Positions 59,302-64,000 of a stretch of DNA of 64,000 nucleotides are shown here, one piece after another. The position numbers and the translations under genes were made by a program. Source of the stretch: Cryptomeria japonica (taxonomy: Eukaryota > Streptophyta > Pinopsida > Cupressales > Cupressaceae); contig NC_081413.1 in NCBI RefSeq assembly GCF_030272615.1, positions 443,945,038 to 444,009,037 of the forward strand, given 5' to 3'. How positions within the stretch are numbered: position 1 is the first letter of the stretch; each line of letters starts with the position of its first letter. The notes below the pieces were generated by a model. The model made no database searches. It was not told the DNA's origin and saw nothing but the letters and a program-made list of their open reading frames with translations.

Positions 59302-59860
59302 TGGACTTATAAAGCACTGAGGCGGGGGGGGGTGAATCAGTGACACCAAAAACAATACTACTTTAAACACTGACTGGTAGATATACTTAACAAGTTTGTT
59401 AAACACTATGCATGCAATCCAAAACGACATAAAAGCATCCATAATAAGTAAAACATCCACCATAACAAAAGTGTTTATAGGTGGAAAACCCAAATGGGAA
59501 AAACCACGGTGAGATGGGAATCACAAGTTAACTATCTGCACTAATAGATAACTGACCAGTTAAGGTCTACAAAAAGTTGCTCTACTAGGATAGAATCCTG
59601 TTAAAGATCCCAAAGCTTAGTTAAAATTTATACCCTATTAAAGGTAGTGCCCTGTTAGGAGTAACCTTGATAGAGGATTTCTGAATCCAAACTAATGGAT
59701 CATCTGATTAGAGGATTTGTACAATGAAGCTTGTTAGAGCTTACCCAGTTAGGGGATTTGACTATTGCAGTGATTAGAAAACAATAGGTGGTGTAATCTA
59801 GTAGTAGCACAACCTGCTTAAATAGATCCTCTTCTGCGCACTCAAAACTTCATTACCAAC
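59302..59860 (-). repeat. 5' LTR of element E, truncated by element F
   Basis: It aligns with 52921-53480 of the 3' LTR and stops at ATTACCAAC (59860), where element F starts. The upstream half of the LTR is not in the window. Confidence 0.85.
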
Positions 59861-59886
59861 TGTAGACACTCAAAATTGTCATGTCT

Positions 59887-60111
59887 AATTAAATAAATAT
59901 TTTATTTATTTAATTATCTAAGCCTAATTCTTCTATTAATTAAATAAATTTTTATTTATTTAATTAATTCATTTATCCTCTTCTAGCCTTATTTCTCATT
60001 TAAATAAATACATTTATTTAAATTATCCCTTTCCTAAATTAAATAAATATTTTATTTATTTAATTGTCCTATTTCTTCTATTAATTAAATAAATCTTTAT
60101 TTATTTAATTA
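59887..60111 (+). repeat. five AT-rich inverted repeats in the LTR of F
   Basis: AATTAAATAAAT ... ATTTATTTAATT hairpins lie at about 59887-59915, 59936-59969, 59999-60023, 60036-60064 and 60079-60111, upstream of the TATA-like box. Confidence 0.8.
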
Positions 60112-60274
60112 GTTCATTATCTTTTTCTACACATGACACATGTCATTCATCTCTTATTTCCTACACTACCTACCTCTTTCATTATTTTGGTATTTCTTAT
60201 ACCTACCCTCTAATCCTAGCCGACCTCTCTTTTTACACCTCTCAATCTTAACCCTCCATTTCTTATTGTGTCTT

Positions 60275-60284
60275 CTATTTAAGG
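60275..60284 (+). promoter_or_regulatory. TATA-like box in the LTR of F
   Basis: CTATTTAAGG, 360 bases before the LTR end and downstream of the inverted repeats. Confidence 0.45.
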
Positions 60285-60640
60285 AGATGCTTTCTTCATT
60301 GACAAACCCTAATGACTAATGACTGATTTTGGAGGACTTGGCTACACTACAATTCTACTTGCAACCACATTCCGTTCTTTGTTGAGCTCTTGTGCACATA
60401 AAAATCTGAGAGCAAGCATATCAAAACAAGATCAATGGAGATAGGAAGAATGGAGATCAAAACCCTAGTGGACATGTGATGGTATAATCTTTGTGATTTT
60501 GAGTTATTTGCATTGTCTTAGGTTATCTTCATATGTTATGGTGGATCTTTGTTCATTGTTAGGCTAGGGTTTGGTGGTTGAATCCATTTTAGTCTTTCAA
60601 TATTGTTGTTTATTGCTATCCATTTTCACCATGTACATTT

Positions 60641-60658
60641 TGGCACGCCCGGTGGGAC
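60641..60658 (+). other. primer-binding site of Gypsy F
   Basis: TGGCACGCCCGGTGGGAC, three bases after the LTR end. It starts with TGG as required and resembles the site of G1. The tRNA is not assigned. Confidence 0.8.
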
Positions 60659-60750
60659 TCTTGTCCCTTTGCATTTAACATTTTTGTTGCAGATTTTGCA
60701 TTTTTGAAGTTGCAGATCGGACGATTTCGATGACATTTTAGGTTTTTTCC

Positions 60751-61006
60751 GCGTCTGCGAGTGTTCGGATCACGTTTTTGTATTTCAGAGGCGTCTGTGA
60801 TATCTTGGATCGCGTCTGTGTTTCTGTCATTTTCTATTTTTGCAGGTTTCCGAAAGTCGCGTCTGTGATTCCTAATCGCGTCTGTGATTCATATTATCGC
60901 GTCTGCAGAATAAAGAGGCGTCTGTGTTCTGAGACCGCGTCTGTGAATAACAGAACCGCGTCTGTGTCGGACAGACGCGTCTGTGTCTGGTATAATAGCG
61001 TTTGTG
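60751..61006 (+). repeat. GCGTCTGTG phased motif array, block 1
   Basis: Eleven copies start at 60751, 60791, 60812, 60859, 60878, 60899, 60918, 60937, 60958, 60977 and 60998. From 60859 on the spacing is 19, 21, 19, 19, 21, 19 and 21 bp; earlier gaps are 40, 21 and 47. Three copies are variants (GCGTCTGCG, GCGTCTGCA, GCGTTTGTG). At 60971 the motif forms the palindrome ACAGACGCGTCTGT. Confidence 0.85.
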
Positions 61007-61599
61007 CATTCTGTTTTGCAAATTTTTCAAGTTTTTCGATTCGGGTTTTCGGATTTTGTACTTAGGGTTCCAGATCTGGTTTATTTTCGGCTAACCTTTG
61101 TAGATCTAGCTAACCTGGTTTGTGCAGCTTGCTTTGGAGGCAAATACGTTTTTGTTGAAGGCCCCTTTTCACAAAGTCTTTTTGGGTTTTCTAAAAATTT
61201 ACCTAACTTGTGTGCTTGCAGGAAGGGGTTATCATTTGAAACAACCCAAACTACTAACAATTTTGTTGCAGGGCCTTAGCTAGGGTTTTGTAATTTTATT
61301 GTGTGCCTTGTCTTCATAGCTTAGCAAACACTTCAATTGGTGCACTAAAATTGAACCATTGTCTTTTGTGTCTTGAGCAATAGGCTCTTTTTGTTTATTC
61401 TTTAGAGGGCCTGTCTTCCCGTGTGGTCATTAGGACTACTAGTGAGAAGAGAACGACCCAAGTGGTAGCAAAAGAAAAGCCATCTTCTTCCAAGCCACTA
61501 TAATCAAATGTATTCATGGTGAAAACTATGAATAACGTGTGCTGATTAGTTCATACCGACACTATGTCTCCCCATAAACCCGTTTGATCAAATTTATTT

Positions 61600-61970
61600 G
61601 ATCATTTGTAGGGCGTAACCCCTACCGGCTGGGAGCCTTCTGTATTTACAGAGCTGAAAGTGCCGCATGTATGGCCACACGAGCGGATGCCCTTACTAGC
61701 ACCATTTTGTTTTAGATGCCCAAATCCTTCTAGTTGTTGAGGCAGGAGGTCGGACCTCTGGTAGCGGCCCACACACATACGGTTCTTAGTAGAGATACAA
61801 AGTTTGCCATGGGGAGTTTTCATGGGGACTGATGCTTGGCTGACCCGAGAAGTGAGTGCCGAGGGTGGAGCCAGTGAGGTCAAGCATCTAAGTATCCGCT
61901 CTGAATAGCGTAGCCTCGGGGGTAAAACCCCATGTGGGATCAACAATTATTGTCCTGGCCAGCCATAAGA
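61600..61970 (+). other. GC-rich leader block of F, probably structured
   Basis: Much richer in G and C than its surroundings. Visible hairpins are GTAGGG/CCCTAC (61608-61613 with 61620-61625) and GGGGT-AAA-ACCCC (61919-61931). Its position between the motif blocks corresponds to 29000-29560 in G1, and AACGACCCAAGTGG just upstream (about 61450) is shared. It could be a packaging or translation signal. Confidence 0.5.
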
Positions 61971-62219
61971 ATTGTGCTTGACTTATGATAAATATTCAAA
62001 CAATCAAGACAAAACAGCAAAACATTGTGTCTTTTGTGTCTTCAAGTGTATGCAAAAACTTTTTACATCAAACAACACACTTTTTGGAGTCTAAACAGTC
62101 TGCAAACATTGGGTCATCAACACTGTGTCCTCTTGTCACGAAAAACAGTCGAAAAATCAGATTTGGTCACAGCAAAACAAATTCACAGATAGGAAAGATT
62201 GCACTAAGGTTACAGAAAC

Positions 62220-62497
62220 GCGTCTGTGTCTGTTAAAACCGCATCTGTGTCTGATAAACGCGTCTGTGAAGTACAGAATAACGTCTGTGTTTTTATCAGC
62301 GTCTGTGTCGAACATAGACACGTCTGTGTCTGGAAATCGCGTCTGTGAAGTATACAGGCGCGTCTATGTCCATAATTGCAAAAAACTGTTACAGTCCCAG
62401 CAAACATCAACAAGAAATCTCAGAATCACGTCTGCGTCAAACAGAATAGCGTCTGTGTCTTAAAACCACGTCTGTGAAGTATACAGAGGCATCTGTG
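62220..62497 (+). repeat. GCGTCTGTG phased motif array, block 2
   Basis: Twelve copies start at 62220, 62241, 62260, 62281, 62299, 62320, 62339, 62360, then 62428, 62449, 62468 and 62489. Spacings are 21, 19, 21, 18, 21, 19, 21, (68), 21, 19, 21: a 40-bp period of two motifs. Several copies are ACGTCTGTG or GCATCTGTG. Confidence 0.85.
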
Positions 62498-62986
62498 TTA
62501 GGATTTGAAAAGTTTAACAGTCAAGTAAACAAAGAAATCAGTTTCGGCATATTTGAGCTTCCTAGGTCGTCTCTTCGGGTTTCATCTAGCATTCAGCCTG
62601 TTCTAAGGTCTTACACAGTCCATCATTGCTTCATACCTCATTTTACATTCATACTAGTCTAAACTTGAGTCAAAAGGTCACTTGCTTGTCCTCATCATAC
62701 TTTGTCAACACACTACATACTACTACACTTTGCTAAGTGGTCCCTCATCAAGGTTTCTTACCTTTGGGTCTCATTTGGTCTTACTTAGAGTCAAGGTCAG
62801 CTTACCTCATCAAGAGAAACTATCCTCTCTTTGGAAGTCACACCTACTCTACTACATACATACTTGGTCTTATACTTTGGACATTGCAAGTAAACTTCAG
62901 ATTCATTTACATTCCATACAACTCTTGATCTTACATACTCTTGTCATTTTCGTCTAGTCTCTCACATATTGCTAAACACCTAGTTC

Positions 62987-64000
62987 ATGGTTGAAACCCG
63001 TCTTCAAAAATCTAGGAGAAAAGCTAAAGAAGCTCAAGGGTCCGTAAACATGAGTTCTTATGAGTATGACAATGATGTCTTCTACAATCCTGAGCACACT
63101 ACATTACCAGACATGAATGTTTATAGACACAATCCAAATGTGGAAAGCGCAAACGCTATACACAACGCTACACACAATGATAATGTGGACAATTGTTCAA
63201 TACTATCAGCAGACATACAAGAATCTATAATGGACCCTCAATTCAATAGATTGGTTGAAGAGATAATGAGGAGAGATCGTCAATACTTTCTAAACATGAT
63301 GGCACAAAGTGGAGCCAAAATACCACATGATTTTGACTTATCTCAACTTATGGAAAGTAGACCTTCACAACAAACTCAACCTAATAGTGGAGGACCAAAT
63401 AATATGATGCCGGAGTCACCATCAGTTTTGCTTCAGAAACCAGCAATCCCACATATACAAGCTCAAATGCATGATACTTACACTCAAAGACCATCATGGA
63501 GGCCTTATGTTCAAACACATGCTCAAGATATGGGTCAACCAAGACAAATGGATACACAAGGACTTCCTCAAAATTTTGACACAAGAAGACCTCATGCCAA
63601 AATTGGGAGCAACACAATGGAAAATGAAAGGCCTATTGAATATGGTTTATAGACACAAAACAGATATGGGGTCCCTCAACATGAAGTTATACCAAGTGCT
63701 CCATACATGTCGCAACAATATAGACCTCCATATGGACATGTCTACGATCAATATCATCCATATATGCAACAAGTTCCTCCTCAAATGGGTGTTTCAAACA
63801 TGGGACATGCTATAAGAAATCCATCTCCTCCCAAAAATAATTTGGAGCAACAAATTAGAGATCTACAAAAGAAAGTGGAAGACATGGGCACATCAAAACC
63901 CACATATACTATGAGAGATATATGCCCTTATCCCTTTGATAAGAGCATTCCAATGCCTCCGTTTCCCCCGCACTTTGTAACACCAAAATTTGACAAATAT
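62987..64000 (+). pseudogene. Gypsy F gag, 5' part
   Basis: The ATG at 62987 opens M-V-E-T-R-L-Q-K-S-R-R-K, a common start of Tat-type gag. The segment I-M-R-R-D-R-Q-Y-F-L-N-M-M-A-Q-S-G-A-K-I-P (about 63260-63320) is homologous to G1 gag (27690-27590). A Gln/Pro/Met-rich stretch follows. A TAG at 63650 lies at a likely Gln; the frame then stays open to the window end, where P-K-F-D-K-Y begins the gag core (compare K-F-D-K-Y-D-G in G1 at 27400). The gene is cut by the window, not by a mutation. Confidence 0.88.

Larger units (their letters stand above)
52921..59860 (-). mobile_element. non-autonomous LTR element E with orphan ORF
   Basis: Minus-strand element: 5' LTR 59860-59302 (cut by element F), initiator tRNA-Met-type primer-binding site, gag with coiled coil and zinc knuckles, a ~1,050-codon ORF of unknown function, polypurine tract, 3' LTR 54050-52921. 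No protease, integrase or RT is seen anywhere inside, so it must have used enzymes of another Copia element. LTR and gag types tie it to Copia D. Confidence 0.8.
59861..60637 (+). repeat. 5' LTR of Gypsy F
   Basis: 777 bp from TGTAGACACTC to CCATGTACA, followed by TTT and the primer-binding site. It contains five AT-rich inverted repeats (59887-60111) and a TATA-like CTATTTAAGG at 60275. Confidence 0.8.
60659..62986 (+). other. leader of Gypsy F
   Basis: 2.3 kb without a continuous frame on the plus strand. It holds motif block 1 (60751-61006), a T-rich part, the GC-rich block (61600-61970), block 2 (62220-62497) and a CT-rich stretch before gag (62550-62980). A 114-codon open frame runs antisense through the GC-rich block (61946-61602); I do not call it a gene. 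Confidence 0.7.
59861..64000 (+). mobile_element. Gypsy element F (Tat-like), left part
   Basis: LTR 59861-60637, primer-binding site, 2.3-kb leader with two phased motif arrays and a GC-rich block, then gag running past the window's edge. The leader plan and primer-binding site match those of G1, so F is a relative of G1 in the opposite orientation. It was inserted into the 5' LTR of element E. The right half is not available, so a PMD-type cargo cannot be checked. Confidence 0.85.

Noticed and set aside
61602-61946. 114-codon minus-strand frame in the leader of F
   Set aside because: GC-rich sequence favours long stop-free stretches. No domain or start context; kept only as a remark under the leader block.
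60778-62463. Open frames with recurring R-V-C or S-V-S (60778-61065, 62125-62463)
   Set aside because: They are translations of the GCGTCTGTG repeats in the leader. No start, domain or continuation into gag supports them.
60751-62497. CRISPR-like look of short regular repeats
   Set aside because: Repeats are 9 bp with ~11-bp spacers, the DNA is a plant retrotransposon, and no cas genes are present.

Overview
This window looks like intergenic nuclear DNA from a seed plant with a large, repeat-rich genome. A gymnosperm is plausible but not proven. I recognise no intact host gene, tRNA or rRNA. Nearly everything that can be identified is layered, decayed retrotransposon sequence: Ty1/Copia and Ty3/Gypsy LTR elements and one L1-type LINE. 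Most in-frame stops are TAG where a CAG (Gln) codon is expected, as in long-methylated transposon DNA.

Layout. 1-3055: AT-rich DNA without genes. 3056-4103: solo LTR of Copia family C (minus strand). 4482-12160: degenerate full-length Copia A. Its right LTR (10512-12160) also serves as the left LTR of a second tandem copy, Copia B, whose remains are scattered from 12161 to 45411. B was interrupted three times, each time with a recognisable target-site duplication (TSD): an L1-type LINE in gag (12681-37981, minus, 8-bp TSD), Copia C in the zinc-knuckle region (38393-43132, 5-bp TSD) and a solo LTR in the protease region (43571-44915, 5-bp TSD). The LINE was itself split by a 17.5-kb Gypsy element, here called G1 (13863-31415, minus).

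G1 has Tat-lineage features: an additional archaeal-type RNase H, a long leader and a long 3' region. That 3' region carries an antisense plant-mobile-domain (PMD) gene with its own TATA box and a predicted intron. From 46874 on there are a deleted Copia (D, 46874-51428), an antisense LTR fragment (51429-52560), a non-autonomous LTR element (E, 52921-59860, minus) with a coiled-coil/zinc-knuckle gag and a long ORF of unknown function in place of pol, and the left part of a second Gypsy element (F, 59861-64000, plus) that runs off the window in gag.

Most unusual signal. Both Gypsy elements carry, between primer-binding site and gag, two blocks of a short motif repeated every ~20 bp, the blocks being ~1.2 kb apart. 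The architecture is the same but the motif differs: a TCGTACGA-type palindrome in G1 and GCGTCTGTG in F. In G1 a third block of the same motif lies in the predicted intron of the antisense PMD gene. I suggest as a hypothesis an element-specific protein/binding-site pair, comparable in logic to the VANC anti-silencing proteins of VANDAL transposons. Other notable points are a U5 stem-loop that covaries between Copia families and a third ORF in the LINE.
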